Below, piece by piece: positions 16,022-24,678 of a stretch of DNA of 64,000 nucleotides. Source of the DNA: a candidate division KSB1 bacterium (lineage in GTDB: Bacteria > Zhuqueibacterota > Zhuqueibacteria > JANLFK01 > Oleimicrobiaceae); contig JANLFK010000009.1 of the NCBI GenBank assembly GCA_024655945.1, forward strand, positions 88,353 through 152,352, read 5' to 3'. Position numbers and translations under genes: made by a program. How positions within the stretch are numbered: the stretch's first letter is position 1; every line of letters begins with the position of its first letter. The notes beneath the pieces are model-generated. The model had not been told where the DNA came from, did not search any database, and saw nothing but the letters and a program-made list of their open reading frames with translations.

Positions 16022-18010
16022 ATGAGGCGCCTGCAAAGCCTCTGGGTAAAGATCACCTTAGCGGTGGTGGTGCTGGTTGTGGCCATCATGGCTTCGGTGA
16101 GCTACTTCTTCAGCTACCGCGAACTCCGCGCGGAAAGGCGCGAGGTCGAAGAGCGCATCGAGCGCCTGGCCAAGCAGATTGCTTCGGTGCGTTTTGCCGA
16201 AGCCGAGGGGTGGTACGTCTATCAAAGCTACATCGACAATCTCATCCGCGCCGATTTTAGTCGCGACCTTGTCTACATCGCCATCTTCGATGAGCACGAT
16301 TCGTTGGCTGCCCACGCTTTGAACCGTGACTGGGTGGACCTGGGCGGCCGCGCGCTCCTCACCAGGGAGGAAGAACGCGAGGTGGTGTCTCTGCTCTCGC
16401 AAGGGGCGGTGGCCAAGGAGAGTCGCGAAGACCTGGGGAGCGTGCCGGTGCAGATTCGTGACGCTACGCGTTCCTACGGCACCGTCGAGGTTGGCTTCTC
16501 CCTGGTGGAGCTGAACAATGCATTTCGCCGCAAACGTTTGACAAACTTTCTCCTCTTGGCGGTCTTCACTGCCTTGGGGGTGGTCACTTCGGCGGCCATG
16601 AGCTACCGCATCGTCACGCCGCTGCGCAGGTTGGCCGAGGCGATGCGGCGGATTGCGGCAGGCGATTTGAGCCGTGAGGTGCGGGTGCGCGCCGGCGACG
16701 AAATCGGCGAGTTGGCCCGCACCTTTAACACCATGCTCCTGGGGCTGCGCGAAAAAGATGCCATCGAGCGCCTGACGCGCGAGCTGGGCTTTACCTTCGA
16801 ACTGCGGCGGGTCACACAATTGGCCACCGAAGGCATGCAGGCGAGCAGCGGCGCGCGCCGCGCGATACTCTTGGTGAGCGAAGGAGAGCTGCCCGGTCGC
16901 TTCTGCCCTGTGTGGGACTCCGTACGCGGCGAGCTCGCCGTGGGGGAGCCATGCATCGACCTCAGCCAGGCCCCGGAGCTGATGAGGCAGACGGAGCCAA
17001 CGCCCTGGGCTGCTGTGGCAGGCGATGGTCGGGCCGCAGGCGCACTGCGGGCGTTGACGCGGCGCCTGCGCCCAGAACGGTGCGCGCTGCTGGTGCCGCT
17101 CTGGGCACGGGATGCACTGGTGGGCCTCATGGCCCTGGCCCCGCCCAAGGACAGGGACGACTACAGCGAGCGGGACCGGCGCTTTCTGAGAGTTCTGGCA
17201 ACCCAGGCAGGCTTGGCCATCGACAACGCCTTGCTCCACCTCCGCCTCACGGAACAGCACAGGCTACAGCGCGAGCTGGAGATTGCCCGCGATGTGCAGA
17301 GAAAGTTGCTTCCCCAGACCAAGCCGCGGCTGCCCGGCTGGGAGGTGGACGGCATCTGCCTTCCGGCAACCGAGGTGGGAGGGGACTACTTCGACTACTT
17401 GGAGCTTGGCCCGACAAGACTTGGCGTCGTCATCGCCGACGTCACCGGCAAAGGAACGTCGGCCGCCTTTTACATGGCGGAACTCAAGGGCATTGTGGTC
17501 GCACTGAGTACTGCGTACGCCTCGCCCGCCCGGCTGCTCTGCGAGCTCAACCGCAAGTTGCGCAGGCGCCTTGACCCGCGGGTCTTTGCCACCGTGGTCT
17601 ATGGCATCATCGAGCTTGACAGCGGAAGGCTTCGCCTGGCGCGCGCCGGCCACGACAAGGTCCTGCTCCGCCGCGCCAATGGGCAGGTGGAAGCTCTGTT
17701 GCCGCCAGGCATTGCCGTTGGCCTGGCTGATGCTTCTGTTTTCGATGCAAACATCAGGGAATGCATGGCCAAGCTTGCTCCAGGAGATGCTTTGGTCTTT
17801 TACACCGACGGCGTCACCGAGGCCATGAACGAGCAGCTGGAGCAGTTCGGGCAACAAACGCTCTCTGAACTGGTGGCACATGCCCCTCAGGGCAGCGCCG
17901 AGGGCCTGCGCAAGCTCATTCTGCGCCGGGTGCGCAGGTTTGCGGGCCGTGCCGCTCAACACGACGACATTACGCTCGTAGTTGTGGAACGTCTTCCGGC
18001 TGGAGCGTGA
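16022..18010 (+). CDS. Membrane sensor phosphatase: HAMP-GAF-PP2C (SpoIIE/RsbU type)
   Basis: A 662-residue sensor Ser/Thr phosphatase likely to control an anti-sigma-factor antagonist switch. Order: first membrane helix (about 9-31), an extracytoplasmic region with a coiled start (ELRAERREVEERIERLAKQ) up to about 165, second helix (about 175-193), HAMP (PLRRLAEAMRRIAAGDLS...DEIGELARTFNTM), GAF (about 255-400), a short coiled linker and the SpoIIE/PP2C domain (about 425-660) with VGGDYFDYLEL, VIADVTGKGTSAAFYMA, FYTDGVTEAMN and QHDDITLVVVE. Its ATG is 4 bases after the RidA stop. No partner STAS or anti-sigma gene is nearby. Confidence 0.9.
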   Translation: MRRLQSLWVKITLAVVVLVVAIMASVSYFFSYRELRAERREVEERIERLAKQIASVRFAEAEGWYVYQSYIDNLIRADFSRDLVYIAIFDEHDSLAAHALNRDWVDLGGRALLTREEEREVVSLLSQGAVAKESREDLGSVPVQIRDATRSYGTVEVGFSLVELNNAFRRKRLTNFLLLAVFTALGVVTSAAMSYRIVTPLRRLAEAMRRIAAGDLSREVRVRAGDEIGELARTFNTMLLGLREKDAIERLTRELGFTFELRRVTQLATEGMQASSGARRAILLVSEGELPGRFCPVWDSVRGELAVGEPCIDLSQAPELMRQTEPTPWAAVAGDGRAAGALRALTRRLRPERCALLVPLWARDALVGLMALAPPKDRDDYSERDRRFLRVLATQAGLAIDNALLHLRLTEQHRLQRELEIARDVQRKLLPQTKPRLPGWEVDGICLPATEVGGDYFDYLELGPTRLGVVIADVTGKGTSAAFYMAELKGIVVALSTAYASPARLLCELNRKLRRRLDPRVFATVVYGIIELDSGRLRLARAGHDKVLLRRANGQVEALLPPGIAVGLADASVFDANIRECMAKLAPGDALVFYTDGVTEAMNEQLEQFGQQTLSELVAHAPQGSAEGLRKLILRRVRRFAGRAAQHDDITLVVVERLPAGA

Positions 18011-18121
18011 CAGGGGCGTTGGCTGAGAGGAGGCCTGTGTAGCGTTGCGGGGCGGTGGAGCGTGGGTAGAAGGCTCCGTGTTGCCCCCCGGCGCCCGGCG
18101 GTCGAACCAAGGAGGTGCTCA

Positions 18122-20638
18122 GTGCGTGAACGTCGCTTTCCGCTGATGGTGGTGCTGTCCGGCATGCTTCTGCTTGCAGTCGTCTGCTCCAAGGAGCCGC
18201 AGCCGCGCAAGATAAAGCTTGCCGAGCCGACCGAATCGAGGCAACCAGGCATGCGCCGCCGCACTGAGGCCACCCTGCAATTGGCAAGCGGTGAACGCAA
18301 GACGATTCTGGTCACCTATTTTGACAACCTCACCGGTGACCGCGACCTGGACTGGCTACGTGCGGGCATAACTGACATGCTCATTGCCGACCTTTCGCAA
18401 TCGCACCAGCTGACCGTGGTCAGTCATGAAGGGTTGGTCAACATCCTTCGTCGCCTTGGCAAGGAAGACTATGCCTCGGCAGACGTGCGCGTGGCCGCCC
18501 TTGTGGCGCGCGAGGCACAGGCAGAGGCGTGGCTCACCGGAAGTCTGCAGAAGCGGGGCGACTCGCTGCGCATCGAAGCCAAGCTCTATGACGCCCAGCG
18601 CGGCGAGCTGCTGAAGAGCGACTCCGTCTCCGGCGCCGGCCTGGAACGCGTCTTCACCATGGTGGATGAGCTGACGCGCAAAGTGAAGGAGGGCCTGCAG
18701 CTCTCTCTGCGCGAGGCGCGCGAGCGCGCGCTGACTGTGTCGGACGTCACCACCAGCTCGGTGCTTGCTTATCGCCACTACATCGCGGGCTTTGAACAGC
18801 AGAACAAGTTTTACTTCCAGGAGGCAATGGCTGAGTTCCAGAGAGCCATCGAGCTGGATTCGGCCTTTGCTTCGGCCTACTTGCAATTGGCCTATTGCTA
18901 CGGGGAATTGGGCCAGCAGCAGGCAGCACTGCAGGCCTTGGCCACAGGGGTGCGGCACGCAGATCGCGCCTCGGAGAAAGAGCGGGTGCGCCTGCTGGCG
19001 CTCTATCACATGCTGAACGGCAACGTCGGCGAGGCCTTCCAGCTCCTGAAACGGGAGATCCCCGAGGTTCCCTATGACAAGATGCTGCACTTCCGACTTG
19101 GCTCCTGGAGCTATGGAATAGGCTGGTACGAGCGGGCCATCGAGGAGCTGGAAAAAACGGTTGAGATCGACCCAAAGTTTAAGTTGGCCTACAACACTCT
19201 GGCCTACGCCTATGCTCGTCTGGGAAGGTATGAACAAGCCGCCGCTGCCATGAAGCGCTACGCAGAGCTGGCACCCGAGGAGCCCAATCCTTTCGACAGC
19301 ATGGGGGAGATCTACCTGATGATGGGCGAGAACAAGAAGGCTCTGCACTTGTTCCGCAAAGCGCTCAAGATCAATCCCAGGTTCTATCACAGTGCCCGGC
19401 ACGCCGCGATTGCCCACTTTGAACTGGGGCACTATGAGCAGGCCCTACAGTTCCTCGAAGAATTCAAGTCGGTGGCACCAACTGCCGAGTTGCAAGCGGA
19501 TGCGCACCTTCTTAGTGCGGCGATCTGCGGGCTGCAGGGAAGACGGGAGCAGGCCTTGGCGCACCTCGACTCGCTGCGACGACTGGACCCGCTGTCGTTT
19601 GCCCGCCCTTACGTGGCACGCACGCAGCAGATGGACGCTGCCACCGTCAGGCGATACGAAGATGAGTGGTTCGCAGGCGTGAGGGAGCACATTGACCAGG
19701 TCATGACAAATCCCAATCTGCTTCTGTCGAGCGTGGTCATGGCGCTTCGCTTCGACGTGCACGGGCGAGAACTCGGGGAGCTCGTGGCGCAGCGCATGAC
19801 CGGCGGCGGAGGGGCTGGCCTGTCAATTGCCCTGGCCGCTGTCCAGCCGATGATGATTTACCTTGGATACGTGCGAGAAATGGCAAAAACAAGTGGCGAG
19901 TTTGACCCAAAGATGCTCACCTATGTGCCCGACCTTGGGGCCCTGTACTGGCTGGCGTACGAAAAGGCACTGCGCAACTCTCCCGCTTCAGACGACGACC
20001 TGCTTGCCTGGACGCACGGCTACGCCGATTTTGCCTTGCGCAGTGGCAATCGCTCCTACGAGATAGGGGCGAAGCTTTGCGCTGCAGTGGTCCATCGGCG
20101 AAGAGGCGAGCACGAACAGGCGGATGCGATTCTGCGGGAGTGTGGTTTCCCGGGGGAGGCTCACTGGCTGGTGCTCGGCCCCTTCGAAGGGACGGATGGG
20201 TTCAATCGCCGTTTCATCGACGAGAAGTCGACCAGTTTTGCTCCGACCGTCCGCTACGGAAAAGGGACGCTGTCATGGCGAGTGGCGGAGGATGACCTTC
20301 CCGACGGCTTTGTGGATCTGTGGGCCATGCTGAAGAAGCCTGCGCAGGGGGTGGCCTACGCGCGCGTGGAGTTCAGCGTTCCCACTGCCAGACAGACCAC
20401 CCTTCGCTTCGGCTATCGCGCAGGCCTCAAGGTCTGGCTCAACGGAAGGCTGGTTTGGTACCAAAACGGCTCCGACCGGACAAGTATCGACGGGTGGACT
20501 CTCCCCGTCCGTTTGCAGACGGGGCGTAATGTCGTTCTGCTCAAGAGCACCCAGCGCATCGGCGAATGGGGCTTCTACTTCCGCATCACCGATGAGGCTG
20601 GGAGAGGCTTCAGCGACCTCCAGTACCTCACCCCGTAA
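18122..20638 (+). CDS. TPR-repeat protein with FlgO/TolB-like N-terminal domain
   Basis: An 838-residue exported protein. The N-terminus FPLMVVLSGMLLLAVVCSKE is a signal, possibly lipoprotein, although Val before Cys makes a poor lipobox. Residues about 55-200 (ILVTYFDNLTGDRDLDWLRA...) match the FlgO/CsgG-like domain often joined to TPRs. From about 210 to 500 there are tandem tetratricopeptide repeats, for example YFQEAMAEFQRAIELDSAFA and YERAIEELEKTVEIDPKFK. The last ~150 residues (WLVLGPFEGTDGFNRRF..., VWLNGRLVW, GRNVVLLK) resemble a galactose-binding-like beta domain. GTG 18122 has GGAGG 6 bases upstream. No enzymatic role is visible; probably a scaffold. Confidence 0.7.
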   Translation: MRERRFPLMVVLSGMLLLAVVCSKEPQPRKIKLAEPTESRQPGMRRRTEATLQLASGERKTILVTYFDNLTGDRDLDWLRAGITDMLIADLSQSHQLTVVSHEGLVNILRRLGKEDYASADVRVAALVAREAQAEAWLTGSLQKRGDSLRIEAKLYDAQRGELLKSDSVSGAGLERVFTMVDELTRKVKEGLQLSLREARERALTVSDVTTSSVLAYRHYIAGFEQQNKFYFQEAMAEFQRAIELDSAFASAYLQLAYCYGELGQQQAALQALATGVRHADRASEKERVRLLALYHMLNGNVGEAFQLLKREIPEVPYDKMLHFRLGSWSYGIGWYERAIEELEKTVEIDPKFKLAYNTLAYAYARLGRYEQAAAAMKRYAELAPEEPNPFDSMGEIYLMMGENKKALHLFRKALKINPRFYHSARHAAIAHFELGHYEQALQFLEEFKSVAPTAELQADAHLLSAAICGLQGRREQALAHLDSLRRLDPLSFARPYVARTQQMDAATVRRYEDEWFAGVREHIDQVMTNPNLLLSSVVMALRFDVHGRELGELVAQRMTGGGGAGLSIALAAVQPMMIYLGYVREMAKTSGEFDPKMLTYVPDLGALYWLAYEKALRNSPASDDDLLAWTHGYADFALRSGNRSYEIGAKLCAAVVHRRRGEHEQADAILRECGFPGEAHWLVLGPFEGTDGFNRRFIDEKSTSFAPTVRYGKGTLSWRVAEDDLPDGFVDLWAMLKKPAQGVAYARVEFSVPTARQTTLRFGYRAGLKVWLNGRLVWYQNGSDRTSIDGWTLPVRLQTGRNVVLLKSTQRIGEWGFYFRITDEAGRGFSDLQYLTP

Positions 20639-20680
20639 CGGGCTCCACGCCGCGAGAGAAGGGAAACCGGCCGGCGGCCT

Positions 20681-22432
20681 TTAAGACTGAACCTGCGCAG
20701 CGTTGAGCTTTTGTAGCGCCTCCTGCGCAATGGCTTTGGCGCGGGGGTGCTCGTCTTGGCGGGCGACGGCGTGCTGCAACGCCGGGATAGCCTGCGGGTC
20801 GCCGATTTCGCCGAGGGCGCGTGCTGCGCGCAGCCTCACCACCCAATCGTCGCTGTCGAGCGCTTCAATGAGCGCGGGCACTGCCTTGGTGCCAAAGTTG
20901 CGCAGGGCGTCCTCTGCGCTCTGCCGCACCGTCCAGTTCTGGTGGCGCAGGGCAGCCAGCAACGGTTGAATGGCGCGCTCTTCGCGGATATTCCCCAGAA
21001 GCCTGGCAGCCTGGGTGCAGACTTGCCAGTCGGGGTCGGATAGGGCACTCAAGGCCACATCCACCGCGGCAGTCGAGGAGATGCCAGTCCAGCGGATGGT
21101 GCGCAAGGCCTCGGTGCGGATGTACGGGTCTGGATCGCTGAGCGCCGTCTGGCCAAGGGTGGCGATGACCTCCTCGCTGGCAAACTTGCCCAGGGCACGC
21201 ACCGCCTCCAGGCGCACGTTGGTCGAGTCGTCCCGCAGAGACCTTTCCACGACCGGCAGCAGCGAACGATCTCCCACTTCCCCCAAGAGGGCCAGCGCTC
21301 CGCAACGGCCCCATGCAGCACAGCCGATCTTGACCAGGGCTTCTTGTGCCGCCTCTGCCACCTCTTGGTTTTCGCCTGCCACCAACCTCTTCAGGAGCGG
21401 TACCGCGCGGTGCTCTTCCAAACTGCCCAAGGCGTTTATGGCGCGGACCTGCACTGTAGGGTTGTCGGCGTCGGCGACACTGGCCAGTAGGTCACTGATG
21501 TCGCTCTCGTTGACAGCCAGCATTTTCAGAAGATGCGGCACAATGGCGGTGCCGTACGGCTTGAGGGCAGCGATGGCTGCGCCACGCACGGTGAAGTAGC
21601 TGCTGCTCAGGTGTTTGACCAGATGGGGCACGGCCGCCTGATCGCGGATCTCGCCCAGCGTCAGGATGAGGGTGCGCAGCGGCGTCTTGTTCCGCTCGTG
21701 TTCGAGGGCGCGCAGCAGCGCATGGGTGGCAAGGCGCCCAAAGCGCACCAACGCCTGGCTGGCAGCTTGATGGACCTTCTCGCTGGTGTCGCTCAGGGCG
21801 GCCACCAGAGGCTCGATTGCCTCGGGATTGCGCATTTCGCCCAACACGCGCGCGGCGTTGCGGCGCACCAGCTCGCTGGGGCTGCGCATGCTCTCGATCA
21901 CCATGTCGATGCTGCGCTCGCCCATCTGCACGAGGCCAGAAATTGCCAGGCTCACCACAGGCTCTTCCTTGAGGGCTAACATGCGCAGGAGAATGCGCGC
22001 GAGGTTTTCGTCGGTGGAGGCAACAATGTCGGTCACCTTCTGCTGCAAGCCGATGAGCGCCTCGTTGCGCACCAGCCACTCCTCGTCGTCTGCCGCGGCA
22101 ATGAGAGTCTCAATGACCCGATGGTCGCCCAATGTTCTGAGCACAGAGATCGCCGACCAGCGCACGCGCATATCCAAGGAATTGACGATGCGGGGCTTGC
22201 TGAGCTCTTCGATGGCCTCGCTGGCGCCAAGCCGCCCCAAGGAGATGACCGCCGCCTGCTGGATCTCGGGCAAGGGGTCGCGCAGCAAGCCGATCAAAGT
22301 CTTGACCAGCGTTGGCTGTTGCACCGAGGGTTCACGGCAATAGCCAAGGGCGATGATTGCCAAGCGGCGGTCGCGCCAGTCCGCGCCGGCGACCGCTTGC
22401 TGCAGCAATTCCTCCAGCGAGGAGCCGCTCAT
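20681..22432 (-). CDS. HEAT-repeat protein (PBS lyase HEAT-like)
   Basis: A 583-residue soluble protein made almost wholly of HEAT repeats of about 31 residues, each with a core like VRLEAVRALGKFAS, VRWSAISVLRTLGDHRVIE or WVVRLRAARALGEIGDPQAI. No other domain or signal is seen. Such proteins are alpha-solenoid scaffolds, and their partners cannot be predicted. I chose the ATG at 22432, giving MSGSSLEELLQQ, because AGGAGGTGAGGGAGG lies directly upstream; the frame stays open to 22495, overlapping the preceding gene. It is last in a minus-strand operon after acetate kinase and a small Cys-containing protein. Confidence 0.75.
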   Translation of the reverse strand: MSGSSLEELLQQAVAGADWRDRRLAIIALGYCREPSVQQPTLVKTLIGLLRDPLPEIQQAAVISLGRLGASEAIEELSKPRIVNSLDMRVRWSAISVLRTLGDHRVIETLIAAADDEEWLVRNEALIGLQQKVTDIVASTDENLARILLRMLALKEEPVVSLAISGLVQMGERSIDMVIESMRSPSELVRRNAARVLGEMRNPEAIEPLVAALSDTSEKVHQAASQALVRFGRLATHALLRALEHERNKTPLRTLILTLGEIRDQAAVPHLVKHLSSSYFTVRGAAIAALKPYGTAIVPHLLKMLAVNESDISDLLASVADADNPTVQVRAINALGSLEEHRAVPLLKRLVAGENQEVAEAAQEALVKIGCAAWGRCGALALLGEVGDRSLLPVVERSLRDDSTNVRLEAVRALGKFASEEVIATLGQTALSDPDPYIRTEALRTIRWTGISSTAAVDVALSALSDPDWQVCTQAARLLGNIREERAIQPLLAALRHQNWTVRQSAEDALRNFGTKAVPALIEALDSDDWVVRLRAARALGEIGDPQAIPALQHAVARQDEHPRAKAIAQEALQKLNAAQVQS

Positions 22433-22451
22433 CGCCTCCCTCACCTCCTGG

Positions 22452-22952
22452 CTACTTTCGCTCGATGACACCATGGCAGGTATCCTCAACGTCAAAGGCA
22501 GTCACGCTGTAGCTGCAGTCGATATTGGCCAAATACTTCACGGCGGCGCGGAAGGCACCGATGCGAGCACAGGTGAGGTCGCGCAGCGTTGCCCCGCTGC
22601 TCAACAGCTCCTTACAGCTCTGCACGTAAGGGCAGAGGTGGACGGTCACCTCGACCCGGTTAGGATTCGCCTCGCGCAGTTCGAATTGGCTGGCGTCGCG
22701 GAAGAGCTTGGCGCGCACGCCGATCTGAATGTAGTTGTCCAGCGCCGCCTTGATAGAGTCGCTCTTGCGCACCGCGAAACCATAGTCATTTTCTAAGGTG
22801 GAGAGGTAGTTGTCCACGGCGTGCTCGTAGGCACGCTCGCAGAAGGTGCGCGGCCTGGTGCCGTGGAAATCGCGCGCCGTCTCCTCCAAAGCGGTGAGCC
22901 AGCTCAGTGCCACCACCCATCCGGCCTTCTCATTGTCCAATTCCCGCATCAC
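22452..22952 (-). CDS. Small cysteine-containing protein, V4R-like pattern, function unknown
   Basis: A 166-residue soluble protein, not confidently recognised. The C-terminal half has spaced Cys residues: VHLCPYVQSCKEL, RDLTCARIGAFRAAVKYLA, NIDCSYSVTAFDVEDTCHGV. The pattern of Cys-Ala-Arg-Ile-Gly-Ala-Phe and a final Asp-x-Cys near the end recalls V4R/4-vinyl-reductase-type ligand-binding domains and ATC-hydrolase-like proteins. I cannot choose between them. The ATG overlaps the acetate kinase stop by 4 bases, so it is translationally coupled to ackA. Heme, metal or hydrophobic-ligand binding is a guess from the Cys pattern. Confidence 0.5.
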   Translation of the reverse strand: MMRELDNEKAGWVVALSWLTALEETARDFHGTRPRTFCERAYEHAVDNYLSTLENDYGFAVRKSDSIKAALDNYIQIGVRAKLFRDASQFELREANPNRVEVTVHLCPYVQSCKELLSSGATLRDLTCARIGAFRAAVKYLANIDCSYSVTAFDVEDTCHGVIERK

Positions 22953-24391
22953 TTGCTCCTCGAAGCTAACGCTTCCAGTTTTTGCTCCGACACGCGGTCC
23001 AGTCCCAGGCGCTGCAGTTCATGTTTGACCACGTGCATGCTAATGTTCTTGCCGATCCTCTTATTCAACTTTGCCGTGAGCTCATAAAGCGGCATGCGTG
23101 GGTTCTCAGACCAGAGGAGCACTAACTCCGCCCGGTCATCGGGGGTGAAGGTGGCTAATTCGCGCGCCAACACTTCTTCCGCCAGCGGCTTTTCGATCTC
23201 TGCGGCCAGCGATTCCAGGATGCGCTTGGTGTCACGGGCGATGGCTAACTCTTCGTTGGTCTTGATGACCAGCACCTTGACCTTCCCTTTGCTAATATCG
23301 ACCGCGTTCTGGGCGTTCTTCTCCTCATCGATCTCAATGCCTAATGCCTTCAGGTTGGCAAGGGAGGTGCGGCGCACAAAAGAGGAGTTTTCGCCGATGC
23401 CGCCGGTGAACACGATGGCGTCAACACCCCCCAATACCGCGATGTAGGCGCCCACGTACTTGCGGATCCGGTAGCAGAAGATCTCCAACGCTAACTTGTG
23501 ACGCTCGCTGCCGCGCTGTGCCTCGGCCTCTATCTCGCGCATGTCGTTGGTGGTCTCCGTGAGGCCGAGCATGCCGCTGCTCTTGTTCATCAGGTTGTCG
23601 ATTTGCCGAGTATCCAGCTTCTCGCGCTCCATGATGTAGGAGACAAGGGCTGGATCGATGTCGCCACAGCGGGTGCCCATCACCAGGCCTTCCAGCGGGG
23701 TGAACCCCATGCTCGTGTCCACCGACTTGCCATGGAGGATGGCGGTGATGCTGCTGCCGTTGCCGAGGTGGCAGGTGATGATTTTCAGCTTCTCCAGAGG
23801 CTTGCCCAGCACCTGTGCAGCCTGTTGTGCCACATACATGTGGGAGGTGCCGTGGAACCCGTAGCGCCGAATGCCGAGCTTCTTGTAAAGAGCATAGGGG
23901 AGGCCGTACATGTAGGCCACCTGGGGGATGGTGTGGTGGAAGGCTGTGTCGAAGACGCCCACTTGTGGTATCCCCTTGAGGAGCTGTTCACACGCTTCCA
24001 CACCCTTGAGGTTGTGGGGATTGTGCAGAGGTGCAAACTGGATGCAGCGGCGTACCCCGGCCTTTACCTCCTCGGTGATCAATACCGAGCCGGTGAACTC
24101 CTCCCCACCGTGCACCAGGCGGTGGCCAATGCCGGCGATCTCCGACTTGTCTTTGATCACGCCGTGCTGGGGATGCATGAGCGTCGCCAGCACCATGCCG
24201 ATAGCCGCGTCGTGGGTGAGGATTTCGCGCGTTTCCACAATCTTGTGGCGGCCCTTTGGCTGATAGGTGATGCTCGCTTCGCTGGAGCCGATGCGCTCCA
24301 CGATCCCTTTGGCCAACACGTCCTCGTCAACCATATTGAACAGCCGAAATTTCACGGACGAGCTTCCGCTATTCAAAACCAGCACCTTCAT
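22949..24391 (-). CDS. ackA: Acetate kinase with C-terminal extension
   Basis: Makes ATP and acetate from acetyl phosphate and ADP. The body (about 1-394) is complete: VLVLNSGSSSVKF, HRLVHGGEEF, FDTAFHHTIP, RRYGFHGTSHMYVAQQA with the catalytic His, HLGNGSSI, TRCGDIDPAL, FTGGIGENSS and TNEELAIARDTKRIL at the normal end. About 85 more residues follow, whereas the family normally ends near 400. The tail contains FTPDDRAELVLLWSENPR and YELTAKLNKRIGKNISMHVV...LQRLGL, which looks like a small helix-turn-helix. The start ATG follows GAGGAG-like GCGAGGAGAACG. It heads a three-gene minus-strand operon; no phosphotransacetylase gene is in the window. Confidence 0.93.
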   Translation of the reverse strand: MKVLVLNSGSSSVKFRLFNMVDEDVLAKGIVERIGSSEASITYQPKGRHKIVETREILTHDAAIGMVLATLMHPQHGVIKDKSEIAGIGHRLVHGGEEFTGSVLITEEVKAGVRRCIQFAPLHNPHNLKGVEACEQLLKGIPQVGVFDTAFHHTIPQVAYMYGLPYALYKKLGIRRYGFHGTSHMYVAQQAAQVLGKPLEKLKIITCHLGNGSSITAILHGKSVDTSMGFTPLEGLVMGTRCGDIDPALVSYIMEREKLDTRQIDNLMNKSSGMLGLTETTNDMREIEAEAQRGSERHKLALEIFCYRIRKYVGAYIAVLGGVDAIVFTGGIGENSSFVRRTSLANLKALGIEIDEEKNAQNAVDISKGKVKVLVIKTNEELAIARDTKRILESLAAEIEKPLAEEVLARELATFTPDDRAELVLLWSENPRMPLYELTAKLNKRIGKNISMHVVKHELQRLGLDRVSEQKLEALASRSK

Positions 24392-24600
24392 CGACGTTCT
24401 CCTCGCCTCAGCAGACTATTTGCTTACCACCCGTTGGTCATAGGATTCACATTCACTACTATGAAAGTTATACAGATACGCGAAACAAACAAGGGAAAAA
24501 AATGAAGTGCATTCAGTACCGGCCGGGGTGTCCGCAAAAGGGGGGATGTGCGGTAGCTAAAGCGTGTCCGTTGTGCGCCCAGAGCGGCAGATTTATTCGC

Positions 24601-24628
24601 TTGACTTTTAAATATTTTTTTATTAATT
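24601..24628 (+). promoter_or_regulatory. Predicted promoter for the REC-PAS-GAF gene
   Basis: TTGACT (24601-24606), a 16-base spacer and TTAATT (24623-24628), set in the most AT-rich stretch of this otherwise GC-rich divergent gap between ackA and the signalling gene. The layout matches the tRNA and oxidoreductase promoters found elsewhere in the window. The predicted start of transcription is about 45 bases before ATG 24679. Confidence 0.5.
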
Positions 24629-24678
24629 AAGACCAGAAAGCTACTCGTGGTCAGTGCGGACGACGCGGTTGAGGAGCC

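Noticed and set aside
24467..24472. TATAAC on the minus strand as -10 of ackA
   Set aside because: The nearest TTGTTT is only 14 bases away, not matching the spacing of the other promoters; left uncalled.
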